Source of the DNA: DROE01 sp964569865
Lineage (GTDB): Bacteria; Pseudomonadota; Alphaproteobacteria; Rhizobiales; Devosiaceae
NCBI GenBank assembly: GCA_964569865.1
Contig: CAZMVQ010000001.1
Span: 1 to 64,000, forward strand
Direction of reading: 5' to 3'
Length of the DNA stretch: 64,000 nt
The notes below the pieces were generated by a model. That model was not told where the DNA came from. It searched no databases and saw only the letters and a program-made list of their open reading frames with translations. Position 1 is the first letter of the stretch; every line of letters begins with the position of its first letter. Made by a program: the position numbers and the translations under genes. This document shows positions 26,106-35,560 of this stretch, piece after piece.

Positions 26106-27458
26106 TCAAGCGAACTTTTGTTTAAGCATCATAAAAGTCGCGCGAATTCCCTGATCTGTCCCCCCAAGCGAGCGACCGGGGCGGGATTTCGGGGCCCAGC
26201 CAAATATATCCAGATGCACCCAGTCATCAACATTTTTCACAAATCGGCGCAAGAAAAGCGCAGCTGTGACCGAACCGGCAAAACCTGTCGCACTGATATG
26301 GTTCACATCAGCAATGGAAGACGAAAGGTTGTCATCATAGGGGTCCCAAAGCGGCATATGCCACAAGGGGTCGCCCCACTGTCCCCCCAAGTCCATAAGT
26401 TCGCGGGCCAGTTTTTGGTTATCGGTATATAGCGGGGGAAGATCGGGGCCAAGTGCAACCCGGGCTGCTCCAGTAAGGGTTGCCATATCTATGAGCATTT
26501 GCGGCTTTTCTTCCGAGGCCAAACTTAGAGCATCAGCTAAAATAAGCCGCCCTTCGGCATCGGTATTACCGATTTCTACGTTCAAACCGGATCGGGAGCG
26601 CAATATATCGCCGGGACGAAATGAATTTGCAGAAACTGAATTCTCGACAATCGGCAGCAAAACCCGCAAGCGCAAATTCAGTTTTGCAGCTATAATTGCA
26701 TGGGCCAGCCCCAAAACATTGGCAGCGCCGCCCATATCCTTTTTCATCAATAACATTCCAGCCGCAGGTTTTATGCTCAATCCCCCGCTGTCAAATGTTA
26801 CTCCCTTGCCAACCAAAGTGACTTTGGGGCCGCTCTTTGGTCCCCAGCTCAAATCCAGCAAACGGGGGGCCTGCTCGGCAGCGCGACCAACCGCATGGAC
26901 CATGGGAAAATTTTGTTCAAGCAGATCGTCACCAATGATGGATTTGCAGGTCATTTTTCTCTGGCTTGCAAAAGACCTGATATATTCTTCAAACTTTTCA
27001 GGGTCCAGATCATTGGCTGGCGTATTTATAAGATCGCGGGCGATAAAAGCTGCTTCGCTTAGAATTTTAGCCTGTTGGCTGCTATCATCGAGGCCAAAAA
27101 GCTCCACCGGATCACCGCTGGATTTATAGCGCTCAAACCTATAGGTCCCCAAAAGAAATGCCAGATTATCAAGCTCGGAATTTTCGAGGTTTGCGCTAAG
27201 TTGATATTTACCCCCCGGCAATTTGGCCGCAGCTTCTCCAAGCAAAAGCGGCTCGCGCCCCTTCTCCTCTCCCATGCCAAAAACATATCCGGCAATGGAC
27301 CCGCTCTCACCGGGCAATGCCAGCAATCGGGCGCTTTGCCCTTTAAAATTGTGTTGCTTTAGCCAGTTTTTTTGCGATGAAGTCAAAAGAGGGGAATTGA
27401 GGCCTTCAGGCGATAGGCAAATCAATTGGGTTGGGGTTTTAAAATGATCCGAAGTCAA
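26106..27458 (-). CDS. Leucyl aminopeptidase family (M17) metallopeptidase
   Basis: 450 residues of the M17 cytosol aminopeptidase family. The metal and catalytic motifs are in the C-terminal half: GKGVTFDSGGLSIKP (Lys and Asp ligands), MKKDMGGAAN and NTDAEGRLILADAL (the M17 signature), plus MATLTGAARVALG. The N-terminal domain (1-150) is less conserved. The enzyme removes N-terminal amino acids in the cytoplasm; some homologues also bind DNA. The start is TTG 27458 with AAAGGAC seven nt upstream. It is convergent with the hydroxyacid dehydrogenase gene and divergent from the TPR lipoprotein. Confidence 0.92.
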   Translation of the reverse strand: MTSDHFKTPTQLICLSPEGLNSPLLTSSQKNWLKQHNFKGQSARLLALPGESGSIAGYVFGMGEEKGREPLLLGEAAAKLPGGKYQLSANLENSELDNLAFLLGTYRFERYKSSGDPVELFGLDDSSQQAKILSEAAFIARDLINTPANDLDPEKFEEYIRSFASQRKMTCKSIIGDDLLEQNFPMVHAVGRAAEQAPRLLDLSWGPKSGPKVTLVGKGVTFDSGGLSIKPAAGMLLMKKDMGGAANVLGLAHAIIAAKLNLRLRVLLPIVENSVSANSFRPGDILRSRSGLNVEIGNTDAEGRLILADALSLASEEKPQMLIDMATLTGAARVALGPDLPPLYTDNQKLARELMDLGGQWGDPLWHMPLWDPYDDNLSSSIADVNHISATGFAGSVTAALFLRRFVKNVDDWVHLDIFGWAPKSRPGRSLGGTDQGIRATFMMLKQKFA

Positions 27459-27551
27459 CTTGAATGTCCTTTGCTCACCAGCGGCGAGAAATGTTTGGGG
27501 GGTTAGTAATTTAACTCTACGTTAGGGTTAATGATTTATTGAAATTGGTCA

Positions 27552-28373
27552 ATGGAAAGCCAAATTGAACAGCAAAAATATGCAATATGGACCGTCTCAA
27601 AAGAGGCGCGATCTACTTTGAGTTCTGCTCTGAGAGCTGTTTTGGTAGCCTCAGTTGCCTCAATCATACTATCGGCATGTGCCATAAATCAATCAAAACC
27701 AAGCGCTACCGACTATTCCAATCTTTCACAAATGGATGCGCAATCAAATCTGGCACAACTTGCTGCAAGGTTTGAAGCAAACCGAAGAGATAAATATGCC
27801 GCAATCAATTTTGCTGCTGCTCTAAGGTCAGCCGGACAGGCCAAACAGGCTGTGTCTGTATTGGAAATCACCCTTGCATATTTTAAGGGAGACCCGGACG
27901 TGGACATCGCCTATGCCAAGGCTCTTACCGCTGATGGACGTTTTGAGCAGGCCTTAAATGTTATAAACAATACCATTCGCCCGGAAAACCCCAACTGGAA
28001 TGCGCTTTCGGTAAAAGGGGCAATTCTTGATCAAATGGGACAGAATGCACAAGCACGAGCCCTTTATAATCAAGCCATGGTGCTGGCCCCCAATGAAGCT
28101 TCGCTGGAAGCAAATCTTGGCCTTTCCTATGCTATGACTTCAGAGCTGGAACGGGCCGAAATTCACCTGAAAAGCGCTTTAACAAAATCTGGTGCCACCA
28201 GTCGTATCAGGCAAAATCTGGCACTGGTAATCGGCTTGCAGGGACGTTTTGACGAGGCCCGCGCCATATATAGCGCTGAATTACCACCCGATCAGGTTGA
28301 AACCAACATGGCCTATATTCGCGGCTTGTTAACGCAACAAAATCGCTGGGATAGTATTAAAGAAGCCGGTTAG
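27552..28373 (+). CDS. tadD: TPR lipoprotein, TadD-like pilus assembly factor
   Basis: 273 residues. A lipobox (ILSAC, Cys about 43) marks an outer-membrane lipoprotein, and tetratricopeptide repeats follow (about 75-235; NALSVKGAILDQMGQNAQAR, NEASLEANLGLSYAMTSELE). The C-terminal stretch ELPPDQVETNMAYIRGLL resembles TadD proteins of Hyphomicrobiales, which help place the CpaC secretin in the outer membrane. The gene stands alone about 12 kb from the tad cluster, so tadD has been separated from the locus. The N-terminus is unusually long for a lipoprotein (about 25 residues before the hydrophobic core), so an internal start is possible. Confidence is moderate, as TPR proteins are alike. Confidence 0.72.
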   Translation: MESQIEQQKYAIWTVSKEARSTLSSALRAVLVASVASIILSACAINQSKPSATDYSNLSQMDAQSNLAQLAARFEANRRDKYAAINFAAALRSAGQAKQAVSVLEITLAYFKGDPDVDIAYAKALTADGRFEQALNVINNTIRPENPNWNALSVKGAILDQMGQNAQARALYNQAMVLAPNEASLEANLGLSYAMTSELERAEIHLKSALTKSGATSRIRQNLALVIGLQGRFDEARAIYSAELPPDQVETNMAYIRGLLTQQNRWDSIKEAG

Positions 28374-28386
28374 AACTCTATCGGAA

Positions 28387-29178
28387 TTATTGCGGCTGAA
28401 TATCCTGAGTTAAAACGAACCTATCTCCACGACAGTAAATTTTGCGGAAATCCAACGGGATGCCGTCTTTATCGTAACTCACACGATTAATATAAAGGGC
28501 CGGCTGTCCCGGTGGCAGGTCCAAGTGACCTACCGGTTCCATTGTGGGAATAACTGCGGATACAGATTGTTTTAGGATAGTGATTTTTAGGCCCCGGCGT
28601 TGATAAATACTGCTCACAGTCTCTGATTCAAGGGCTTTCCAATCAAAAATATCCGGCCATTTAGAATTATCCACATAGATTTCTTCAATAGCCACCGGTA
28701 CTTCATCGGACAAATGAACCATCTTGAGTTTTGACACCATGTGATTGTCTGGAACGCCGAGCAGATTGGCGGTATGGTGGGATACAAGAATTTTTTTTAT
28801 CTCAATTATTGTCATGCGATATTCGCCATCAACACGCATGAAATCATGGGATTTATTATAAGCTGTTTGAGAAAAATCGGGGGTGGGTATGGCCGTAACA
28901 TATGTTCCCTTGCCCCGATAGCGAACCACAAGCCCCTCGTCGACAAGCCTGTCCATTGCCTTGCGCACAGTTATTCGGCTGATTACATAAGTCTGTTCGA
29001 TATCGCTATCGCGCAAAAACAGATCGCCCGCCTTCCATTCGCCACTAAACAGGCGATCTCGAAGATTTAAAAACAGCTGATGGTATAAAGGAATTTTGGA
29101 GCGCCGGTCGATCTTATAAATCTGACTGGCCATCGAAACTGAACTATCAGCCTGTTTAATGGAATTCATAATTTTCAT
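28387..29178 (-). CDS. GntR-family transcriptional regulator (HutC/UTRA subfamily)
   Basis: 263 residues. The winged helix-turn-helix spans about 25-95 (IPLYHQLFLNLRDRLFSGEW, VISRITVRKAMDRLVDEGLVVRYRGKGTYV), and a UTRA effector-binding domain about 105-260 (ending GIPLDFRKIYCRGDRF). It is the last gene after an Opp-type ABC importer on the same strand, so it probably regulates that operon in response to the imported solute or a product. A candidate operator is at 35545-35559. The start may also be the Met three codons in. Confidence 0.9.
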   Translation of the reverse strand: MKIMNSIKQADSSVSMASQIYKIDRRSKIPLYHQLFLNLRDRLFSGEWKAGDLFLRDSDIEQTYVISRITVRKAMDRLVDEGLVVRYRGKGTYVTAIPTPDFSQTAYNKSHDFMRVDGEYRMTIIEIKKILVSHHTANLLGVPDNHMVSKLKMVHLSDEVPVAIEEIYVDNSKWPDIFDWKALESETVSSIYQRRGLKITILKQSVSAVIPTMEPVGHLDLPPGQPALYINRVSYDKDGIPLDFRKIYCRGDRFVLTQDIQPQ

Positions 29179-29187
29179 CCCGGATTC

Positions 29188-29248
29188 TTAGGTCTTGGAC
29201 CCGATCAAATGCCCATATTTGCAAATATTTGTCTAAGGTCAGGACCCT
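29188..29248. repeat. Pair of GGTC/GACC semi-palindromic repeats in opposite orientation
   Basis: Two family members lie between the GntR gene and the upstream ATPase gene: TTAGGTCTTGGACCCG (29188-29203, reverse orientation) and CTAAGGTCAGGACCCT (29233-29248). The 29-bp interval is AT-rich (ATATTTGCAAATAT). The pair could form a larger cruciform or terminator-like structure. Confidence 0.5.
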
Positions 29249-29298
29249 AGGGCAGTTTAACTATAGGCGCAATTTGAACAGGTCTCCTTAATGGCGGA

Positions 29299-30318
29299 TT
29301 AAATTGGGGTATTGATCTTAAGTTCGTCAGAGAGGTGGCAGGCCACCAGCGTTTTAGAAGTTTTTGCTTTTGTCAGTTCTGGAACCTTGGTCCGGCAGAT
29401 GTCCTTCACATATTTACACCGTGTATGAAATCTGCAACCGGACGGGGGATTGGCCGGATCCGGTATCTGGCCTTGCAGGACCTCTCGTTTAGCTCCGGGT
29501 TTGGCGTTGACATCAGGCATGGAGGAAATCAGGGCCGCAGTATAGGGGTGTTGTGGCCGTGAATAAAGATCTTCCTTGCTTGCAACTTCCACCAACCTGC
29601 CAAGGTACATCACCATGATGCGGTCGCACATATAATCGGCAACCCCCAAATCATGGGTTATAAAAACATAGGTCAGCCCCAACTCTTTTTGCAGCCTTTT
29701 TAACAGATTGAGCACCTGAGCCTGTACCGAAACATCCAAGGCTGATACCGGCTCATCACAAATAATCAGTTTGGGATTTAGGCTGAGCGCACGGGCAATG
29801 CCAATTCTTTGCCGTTGACCACCACTAAATTCATGGGGGTAACGGGTTGCGTCATTTGCGTTCATGCCGACCAGTTCAAGCAATTCACTGACACGGGCTG
29901 AACGGGAGGTTTTTGTTCCGGCTCTATGAATATTTAGCGGCTCGGCAATGATGTCACCCACCGACATTCTGGAGTTTAGCGAAGCACGCGGGTCCTGAAA
30001 AATAATCTGGCAATCAGCACGCACACTTTTGAGTTCACTCTGCTTTAGTTTGGTGAGATCAACCGAGGCTTTACCAAGTTGGGAGAGAATTACCTGCCCG
30101 CTTGTGGGTTTGATAAGTCTTACTAACGTGCGCCCAAGCGTTGTTTTTCCCGACCCGCTCTCACCAACAAGGCCCAAAGTTTCGTTACGGCGAACTTGAA
30201 ACGAGACGTCTTTAACAGCCTGAACATTACCCGCTACCCGGCGGAAGAACCCTTTACGAACCGGAAACAGCTTGCTTAGCTCTTGCACGTCAAGAATATT
30301 GTCGTCTTCCTCACTCAT
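29299..30318 (-). CDS. Oligopeptide-type ABC transporter ATPase (OppF-like)
   Basis: 339 residues. Walker A GESGSGKTTLGRTL, signature FSGGQRQRIGIARAL, Walker B LIICDEPVSALDVSVQ and H-loop FITHDLG, with the C-terminal oligopeptide/dipeptide extension (C-x-F-H-x-R-C region, GCRFHTRCKYVKDICR) that may bind a cluster in Opp/Dpp ATPases. ATG 30318 overlaps the end of the preceding ATPase gene by 8 bp (ATGAGTGA), so translation is coupled. It energises import with the OppD-like partner. Confidence 0.93.
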   Translation of the reverse strand: MSEEDDNILDVQELSKLFPVRKGFFRRVAGNVQAVKDVSFQVRRNETLGLVGESGSGKTTLGRTLVRLIKPTSGQVILSQLGKASVDLTKLKQSELKSVRADCQIIFQDPRASLNSRMSVGDIIAEPLNIHRAGTKTSRSARVSELLELVGMNANDATRYPHEFSGGQRQRIGIARALSLNPKLIICDEPVSALDVSVQAQVLNLLKRLQKELGLTYVFITHDLGVADYMCDRIMVMYLGRLVEVASKEDLYSRPQHPYTAALISSMPDVNAKPGAKREVLQGQIPDPANPPSGCRFHTRCKYVKDICRTKVPELTKAKTSKTLVACHLSDELKINTPI

Positions 30319-31378
30319 TATTATTCGTGCTTTTAGCACCCTCTTTGTCATTTGAAATTTTGGCATCCTGGCGCAACCAGCAGCGAACTTTATGTTGGGT
30401 CTCAATCAACTCCATTTCCGGCAACTGATCTTTGCACTTCTGCTGCACCTCAAGACAACGGGGCGCAAAATCGCAACCTTTTCGAATTGAAAACGCAGAA
30501 GGGACAGAGCCATCGATCTGGAGCAATTCTTCTCTATTACCAATCCGGGGAATAGCTTTAAGCAATCGTTGAGTATAGGGATGGCTGGGGTTTCTAAAAA
30601 TCTTCGCCGCCGATGCATATTCAACCACACGGCCAAAATACATAACGGCGACATTATCTGCCACTTCCCGAACAACACCCAAATCGTGGGTGATGAGAAC
30701 TAACGCCATATTGAATTCGCTCTGGAGCTGTTTGATCAGTTCAAGAATCTGGGCCTGCACAGTAACATCCAGCGCTGTTGTTGGCTCATCCGCGATCAAA
30801 ATCCTCGGGTTGCATGAAAGGGCAATTGCAATCATCACCCGTTGGCGCATCCCTCCGCTAAGCTGATGCGGATATTCGTCCACCCGTTGACTGGCGGCCG
30901 GAATGCCCACCATATCGAGCATTTTTATCGCTCGCTTGCGCGCCTCTGTTTTATTCACTCCCTGATGGAGAATTACCGCTTCCATAATCTGGTCACCAAT
31001 GGTGTAGACCGGATTTAGCGAACTCATTGGTTCCTGAAAAATCATGGCGATTTCATTACCCCTAATAGAGCGCATTTGTGCTCCATTGGGCTTTAGGGTT
31101 GCCAGATCCAGTGTTTCGTCGTTCAAACGATTATAAAGGATTTGCCCGCTCGCAACTTTTGCGTTGCCGCCCGGTAAAAGTCCCATAATTGAAAGGGCAG
31201 TCATAGATTTTCCGCAGCCGCTTTCCCCGACAATTCCAAGTGTCTGCCCGGCATCAACACTAAAGCTGACATTTTCGACAGCTCGAACAACACCAATATC
31301 CGTATGAATTTGGGTTTTGAGATTGCGCACATCAAGCAATGGATTTTGTGACGAAGCTGTCAATTCCGTCTCCATCAA
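30311..31378 (-). CDS. Oligopeptide-type ABC transporter ATPase (OppD-like)
   Basis: 355 residues. Walker A GESGCGKSMTALSIMG, signature LSGGMRQRVMIAIAL, Walker B ILIADEPTTALDVTVQ, H-loop LITHDLGV, and a Cys-containing C-terminal extension (KGCDFAPRCLEVQQKC). It overlaps the upstream permease gene by 4 bp (31375-31378) and the downstream ATPase by 8 bp, showing one tightly coupled operon. It forms a heterodimer with the OppF-like ATPase. Confidence 0.93.
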   Translation of the reverse strand: MMETELTASSQNPLLDVRNLKTQIHTDIGVVRAVENVSFSVDAGQTLGIVGESGCGKSMTALSIMGLLPGGNAKVASGQILYNRLNDETLDLATLKPNGAQMRSIRGNEIAMIFQEPMSSLNPVYTIGDQIMEAVILHQGVNKTEARKRAIKMLDMVGIPAASQRVDEYPHQLSGGMRQRVMIAIALSCNPRILIADEPTTALDVTVQAQILELIKQLQSEFNMALVLITHDLGVVREVADNVAVMYFGRVVEYASAAKIFRNPSHPYTQRLLKAIPRIGNREELLQIDGSVPSAFSIRKGCDFAPRCLEVQQKCKDQLPEMELIETQHKVRCWLRQDAKISNDKEGAKSTNNNE

Positions 31379-32475
31379 GAATAGGGGTCAACAGCATCAC
31401 GAATGCCATCGCCCACAAAATTAAATAACAAAGCGGCTACGATTAAAAATACCGCAGGCGCCAGCAACCACGGATAAAAGCTCAAGACCTCAAGTTTTTG
31501 AGCCTGTTGCAAAAGCAGGCCCCAGCTAATGGTTGGTGGTTTCACTCCAAGGCCAAAAAAGCTAAGTGTGCTTTCAAAAATAATAACCACCGGAATACCA
31601 AGCGTTGCAGTAACCAAAAGATGGGGCAAAACACTAGGGATCAAATGTTTGCGCACCACCCAGAAGGTGCCAGCACCCGCTGCCTGCGCAGCTAATACAA
31701 ATTCAGTTTCGCGCAATACCAACACCAGACCTCTAACCTCGCGAGCCAATCCGGGCCATTGAATAAAGCCATAAATTACAACAATGGAAATCAACACAAA
31801 AATCGATGGTAATTGCGGTGGAACCGCTGCGGCCAGCGCCAGCCAAAGGGGAATGGGCGGAAACAGCCGAAATACCTCGATAACCCGTTGCACAGCCGTA
31901 TCAAAAAACCCGCCAATATAGCCCGAAAGCGCTCCGATCAAAGCACCAAGCGTGATCATTAACGCGACGCCCACAATGCCAATTGTAAGGGTAACTCGGG
32001 ATCCATAAATAATGCGCGATAACATATCCCGTCCACGAAGATCCGTGCCCAACAGGTAGATCGTGCCTTCCTTAGTGCCAAATAAATGCCGATCAAAGGT
32101 CATTCCAAGAAATGTATATTCATCGCCTTTTACAAACAAAAAGATTTCATCACGCTGGTTTAGGTCTGCCTCATAAACAAATGTCAGAGTTCTTGGATCG
32201 CGTTTACCCTCCCAACGATAGACAAATGGCCTGAAGCTGAAATTTCCCTCGGCATCAATAAATCTTATGGTTTGAGGAGGTGCCGTCAGGTATAGGGTAT
32301 CACTGCGAGTGGGGGAATAAGGAGAGACAAAACCGGCAAATATCATGCTCAGGTACATCATTACCAAGACAATTGCTGACACCAGCGCCACCCGGTTGCG
32401 GCAAAATCTGCGAACCATCAATTGGCGCATGGAAAGCGTTGGCATATTGTTGGCCGTTGAAGCGGTGTTGCTCAT
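31375..32475 (-). CDS. Oligopeptide-type ABC transporter permease (OppC-like)
   Basis: 366 residues. An N-terminal helix (about 32-52), a periplasmic stretch of about 110 residues, then the BPD_transp_1 core with five helices and the EAA loop region (LVLRETEFVLAAQAAGAGTF). It ends VGDGIRDAVDPYS, typical of OppC/DppC. The periplasmic loop between helix 1 and the core (about residues 55-135) is longer than in E. coli OppC. It starts 11 bp after the OppB-like gene. Confidence 0.92.
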   Translation of the reverse strand: MSNTASTANNMPTLSMRQLMVRRFCRNRVALVSAIVLVMMYLSMIFAGFVSPYSPTRSDTLYLTAPPQTIRFIDAEGNFSFRPFVYRWEGKRDPRTLTFVYEADLNQRDEIFLFVKGDEYTFLGMTFDRHLFGTKEGTIYLLGTDLRGRDMLSRIIYGSRVTLTIGIVGVALMITLGALIGALSGYIGGFFDTAVQRVIEVFRLFPPIPLWLALAAAVPPQLPSIFVLISIVVIYGFIQWPGLAREVRGLVLVLRETEFVLAAQAAGAGTFWVVRKHLIPSVLPHLLVTATLGIPVVIIFESTLSFFGLGVKPPTISWGLLLQQAQKLEVLSFYPWLLAPAVFLIVAALLFNFVGDGIRDAVDPYS

Positions 32476-32486
32476 CTATTGCGCTC

Positions 32487-33476
32487 CTATTCCAGCCGTA
32501 TACGAGGGTCGGACCAAGCAAGCGCCAAATCTGCCAACAGATTGCCCACAAGCACAAACACGGCGAGAATCAGCAATATTGCGCCCGCCACGAACATATC
32601 CTGCCCCAGCAAAGAGCGCAGAAAAAGCGGCCCCAGCGTAGGCAGATTAAGCACCACCGACACAATGATAACGTTGGAAAACAAATCCGGAATGATCATG
32701 CTCAACCGAGAGATCAGCGGGTTAATGGCTACACGGGTGCCGTGCTTTAATATCACCGTTCTCTCGGACAGGCCTTTGGCGCGAGCGGTAGCAATAAATT
32801 GCTGGTTCAGTACATCAATAAGAGAGCCGCGCATTATGCGCATGGTGCCTGCCATGCCGCCCAGTGTTAATACGGCAACTGGAAACCACAAATGGGCAGC
32901 CATATCTTGCACGCGGGCCAGCGACCATGGGGCATCGCGAAATTCAATTGAAACCAAACCGCCAACTTGATCGGCCCCAAATATGAATATGGTGACAAAA
33001 ACATAAATCAACGATGTCAAAAACGGGGGAACGGCAAGGCCAATAAACCCCAAAAATGTAAACGAATAATCGGCTATTCCATAACGATGGGTGGCAGAAT
33101 AAATCCCGATTGCAATTGCCAATCCCCAAGCCAATGCCAGCGAAACACCACCCAGCAGCAATGTAAAAAGAAAACCATCAAAAATAAGAGTGGCAACATC
33201 TGCCCCCTCAAACATAGCAGAGACCCCAAAATCCCCCACCAATATGCCTGATACCCAGCTCCAGTAGCGAACCAGAAATGGATCGTTAAGACCATATTGC
33301 TCGCGCAGCAATTCAGCACGTGCCAGACTGCCTGTATCGCCAATGGCTGCCATCTGGGCAATCTGGGTTGTTACAAAATCGCCCGGTGGAAGTTGAATAA
33401 TTGTGAAACTAATAAACGAAACCACAAAAAACATTGGTACAAGGCCAACCAACCTGCGTAGAAAATAAATTAGCAC
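32487..33476 (-). CDS. Oligopeptide-type ABC transporter permease (OppB-like)
   Basis: 329 residues beginning MLIYFLRRLVGLVPMFFVVS, the typical OppB/DppB first helix, followed by a periplasmic loop and five further helices. The EAA motif is QQFIATARAKGLSERTVILK and the end reads LALAWSDPRIRLE. It pairs with the OppC-like permease to form the transmembrane channel. A hairpin at 33617-33644 separates it from the upstream binding-protein gene. Confidence 0.93.
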   Translation of the reverse strand: MLIYFLRRLVGLVPMFFVVSFISFTIIQLPPGDFVTTQIAQMAAIGDTGSLARAELLREQYGLNDPFLVRYWSWVSGILVGDFGVSAMFEGADVATLIFDGFLFTLLLGGVSLALAWGLAIAIGIYSATHRYGIADYSFTFLGFIGLAVPPFLTSLIYVFVTIFIFGADQVGGLVSIEFRDAPWSLARVQDMAAHLWFPVAVLTLGGMAGTMRIMRGSLIDVLNQQFIATARAKGLSERTVILKHGTRVAINPLISRLSMIIPDLFSNVIIVSVVLNLPTLGPLFLRSLLGQDMFVAGAILLILAVFVLVGNLLADLALAWSDPRIRLE

Positions 33477-33616
33477 AATTTGGGCCTTTCAATTTGCATG
33501 GGGTTTGCATGCAAGCTACACGGTGGGGCTTATCAGGTCGAGTTGGGTTTCAGGCGGCATGGGATCTTTTTAAGTGAAGCGAGATATTTTGCTTCAAGGC
33601 AATCCTGAAACATCAT

Positions 33617-33644
33617 CATCGTGGCAGCCGCAGCCGCCACGATG
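33617..33644 (-). other. Intercistronic hairpin after the binding-protein gene
   Basis: CATCGTGGC (33617-33625) and GCCACGATG (33636-33644) form a perfect 9-bp stem with a 10-nt GC-rich loop. It lies in the 190-bp spacer between the solute-binding gene and the oppB-like permease. No T-run follows on the minus strand, so it more likely protects the 3' end of the binding-protein message, as REP-type hairpins do in mal and his operons, than terminates transcription. Confidence 0.55.
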
Positions 33645-33666
33645 TTTTGAGGTTCAGGGAAAAAAC

Positions 33667-35475
33667 CTACTGTTTGAAATATACCTGTTCCGGACGCATT
33701 GGACCTTCTAACAATCCAAATGACACATCGCGCATGGCTTCGGTCGGCATATTGCCCAGATTTGAATTGTAGATAAATGCCCGGCGATAAAAACCGACAT
33801 ATAAGTTAAAGACGTTTTCGGTCATTATGGCGTTGGCCCGTTTCATTTCAGAAACCCTGGTATCATAGTCCAGAGCACGCGCTCCCAGCAGAATTTTGCT
33901 GAACTCGGCATATTCAGGGCTAAAGGGAGCCTCGCTTGCCTTTTGGTTCCAGAACGGGAAGCCTTGAGAGACCGGTACCCAGTCTTCAAGTTTGGCAAGA
34001 GGGGCAGTGGAGCCATAAATGTCAAAAACATGCAGATCCCAATCTAGAGTTTGACGGCGCTCAAAGATCAGATCCTGCTGCTGATTATTCATCACAAGGC
34101 CAATACCGATACTGGCGGGAATGGATTCAACCAGCAATTCTGTAATCGGCACATAGAGATCGTGGTTTGCAACATCAATAACCAGTTCAATGTCGGTGCC
34201 ATCTGCGTATTCGCGGATGCCATCACCATCGCTGTCCATATATCCTGCCTCATCAAGCAGGGCGTTGGCGCGTTCGATATCCAGCTCAGCAAATTGGGTG
34301 CCAGCCTCGGCATCATAATATGGAGAGTTGGGGCTGAACGAAAATGCCGACGGATCCAATAGATCAAGGAAGAACTGGCGATTTATCGAATCCCGGTCAA
34401 TAGCCAATGACATGGCCTTGCGGAAGTTCAGATCACGAACCAGATTGCGCTTGTTATCGTCTACATTATCATAATTCATGTAAACTGACATGCCAGGCGT
34501 GTTGTTGAACCAGCCGATTTCAAGATCCCGGCCTTCTTTCTCCCGCAGGAACAGCGGCAAATGCTGATTTCCAACCCAGGTGCCATCATAATCAAACTGG
34601 CCTGAGATATTGCCCAGAGCCACTGATTGACGATCCGGCACTATGCCATATTCAACATAGTCCACATATGGCAGCTGGTTGCCGGCAGTATCGACTTTCC
34701 AATAATAGGGATTGCGAACCATGCGAACCAAAGTGCTGTCATCACTAACTGATTCCAGACTCCAAGCACTTACAGTTTCCTTGCTGCGCTCAGACCACCA
34801 AGGGGCAAGTTTGTTGAATTCCTCATAAGAGGCATCAGCATTATAACGCGGATGCAATTTGGCCAATTCATGTTTTGGCCAAGCAAAGGTATCTTCAACC
34901 GCCGAGAGAGATTGCAATGCATATTTAAACGCAAACGGATAGGTGAAACGAATTGTATATTTGTCAATCTGCTCAAATTCAGGCGCAACACCGGGGGCAA
35001 CAAATAGTGCAGGATGCACAGGCACCGTGGTACCGGGGTCTTCCATTACGTCTTCCCAGAAGAATGCAATATCATCGGCGCTAAACTCATGGCCGTCAGA
35101 CCAACGCACACCCTGGCGAATATTCATGGTCAATTGAGTTCCATCTTCACTGAATGACCAGGATTCAGCAAGGTTTGGCACGGGTGCCGCAGCACTTGGA
35201 TCAGGAAACGCAAATGATACCAAAGACTCGCGGGTCATGTTGGCACCAAGGACAGGAAATAACAAAGCCGACCCCCTGCTCAATGTGCCGCCATAATCAC
35301 CAACTTCGTTCAAGGGATCAACCACAAGCGGGTTTTCAGGCAGGCGCTCTTCCAGCGGTGGTAAACTTCCCGCCATCACCATTTCCTTGAGCATTGGCGC
35401 CTCTTGCGCCATCGCGCCAAAGCTGGCAGCCGTCAGGCTTAGAGCTATGGATATTTTAGTTAGAATTTTGATCAC
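33667..35475 (-). CDS. ABC transporter solute-binding protein, family 5
   Basis: 602 residues. A signal peptide (MIKILTKISI to GAMAQ, about 1-23) is followed by a mature N-terminus PPLEERLPENPLVV and GDYGGTLSRG, found in a branch of SBP_bac_5 proteins linked with alphaproteobacterial Opp-type importers. SBP_bac_5 members bind peptides, opines, nickel or oligosaccharides; the ligand is not predictable. GTG 35475 is preferred: GGGAGGA sits 9 nt upstream, inside the longer frame that opens at ATG 35499. First gene of the importer operon. Confidence 0.9.
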   Translation of the reverse strand: MIKILTKISIALSLTAASFGAMAQEAPMLKEMVMAGSLPPLEERLPENPLVVDPLNEVGDYGGTLSRGSALLFPVLGANMTRESLVSFAFPDPSAAAPVPNLAESWSFSEDGTQLTMNIRQGVRWSDGHEFSADDIAFFWEDVMEDPGTTVPVHPALFVAPGVAPEFEQIDKYTIRFTYPFAFKYALQSLSAVEDTFAWPKHELAKLHPRYNADASYEEFNKLAPWWSERSKETVSAWSLESVSDDSTLVRMVRNPYYWKVDTAGNQLPYVDYVEYGIVPDRQSVALGNISGQFDYDGTWVGNQHLPLFLREKEGRDLEIGWFNNTPGMSVYMNYDNVDDNKRNLVRDLNFRKAMSLAIDRDSINRQFFLDLLDPSAFSFSPNSPYYDAEAGTQFAELDIERANALLDEAGYMDSDGDGIREYADGTDIELVIDVANHDLYVPITELLVESIPASIGIGLVMNNQQQDLIFERRQTLDWDLHVFDIYGSTAPLAKLEDWVPVSQGFPFWNQKASEAPFSPEYAEFSKILLGARALDYDTRVSEMKRANAIMTENVFNLYVGFYRRAFIYNSNLGNMPTEAMRDVSFGLLEGPMRPEQVYFKQ

Positions 35476-35544
35476 GACAATTATCCTCCCAGGTTTCAAG
35501 CGTGGCGAACCACATTTGCATTGTCTCGATGGAAACTAATGGTC

Positions 35545-35560
35545 TGACAGGTTTTGTCAA
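35545..35560 (-). promoter_or_regulatory. Palindromic operator candidate over the importer promoter
   Basis: TGACA-N5-TGTCA (35545-35559) is a perfect inverted repeat. On the minus strand its distal half overlaps TTGACA (35555-35560), a consensus -35 hexamer for the binding-protein gene; the matching -10 (about TAGTTT, 16-bp spacer) is weak. A dimeric repressor here would block transcription. The GntR protein at the operon's end is the natural candidate. Confidence 0.45.
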
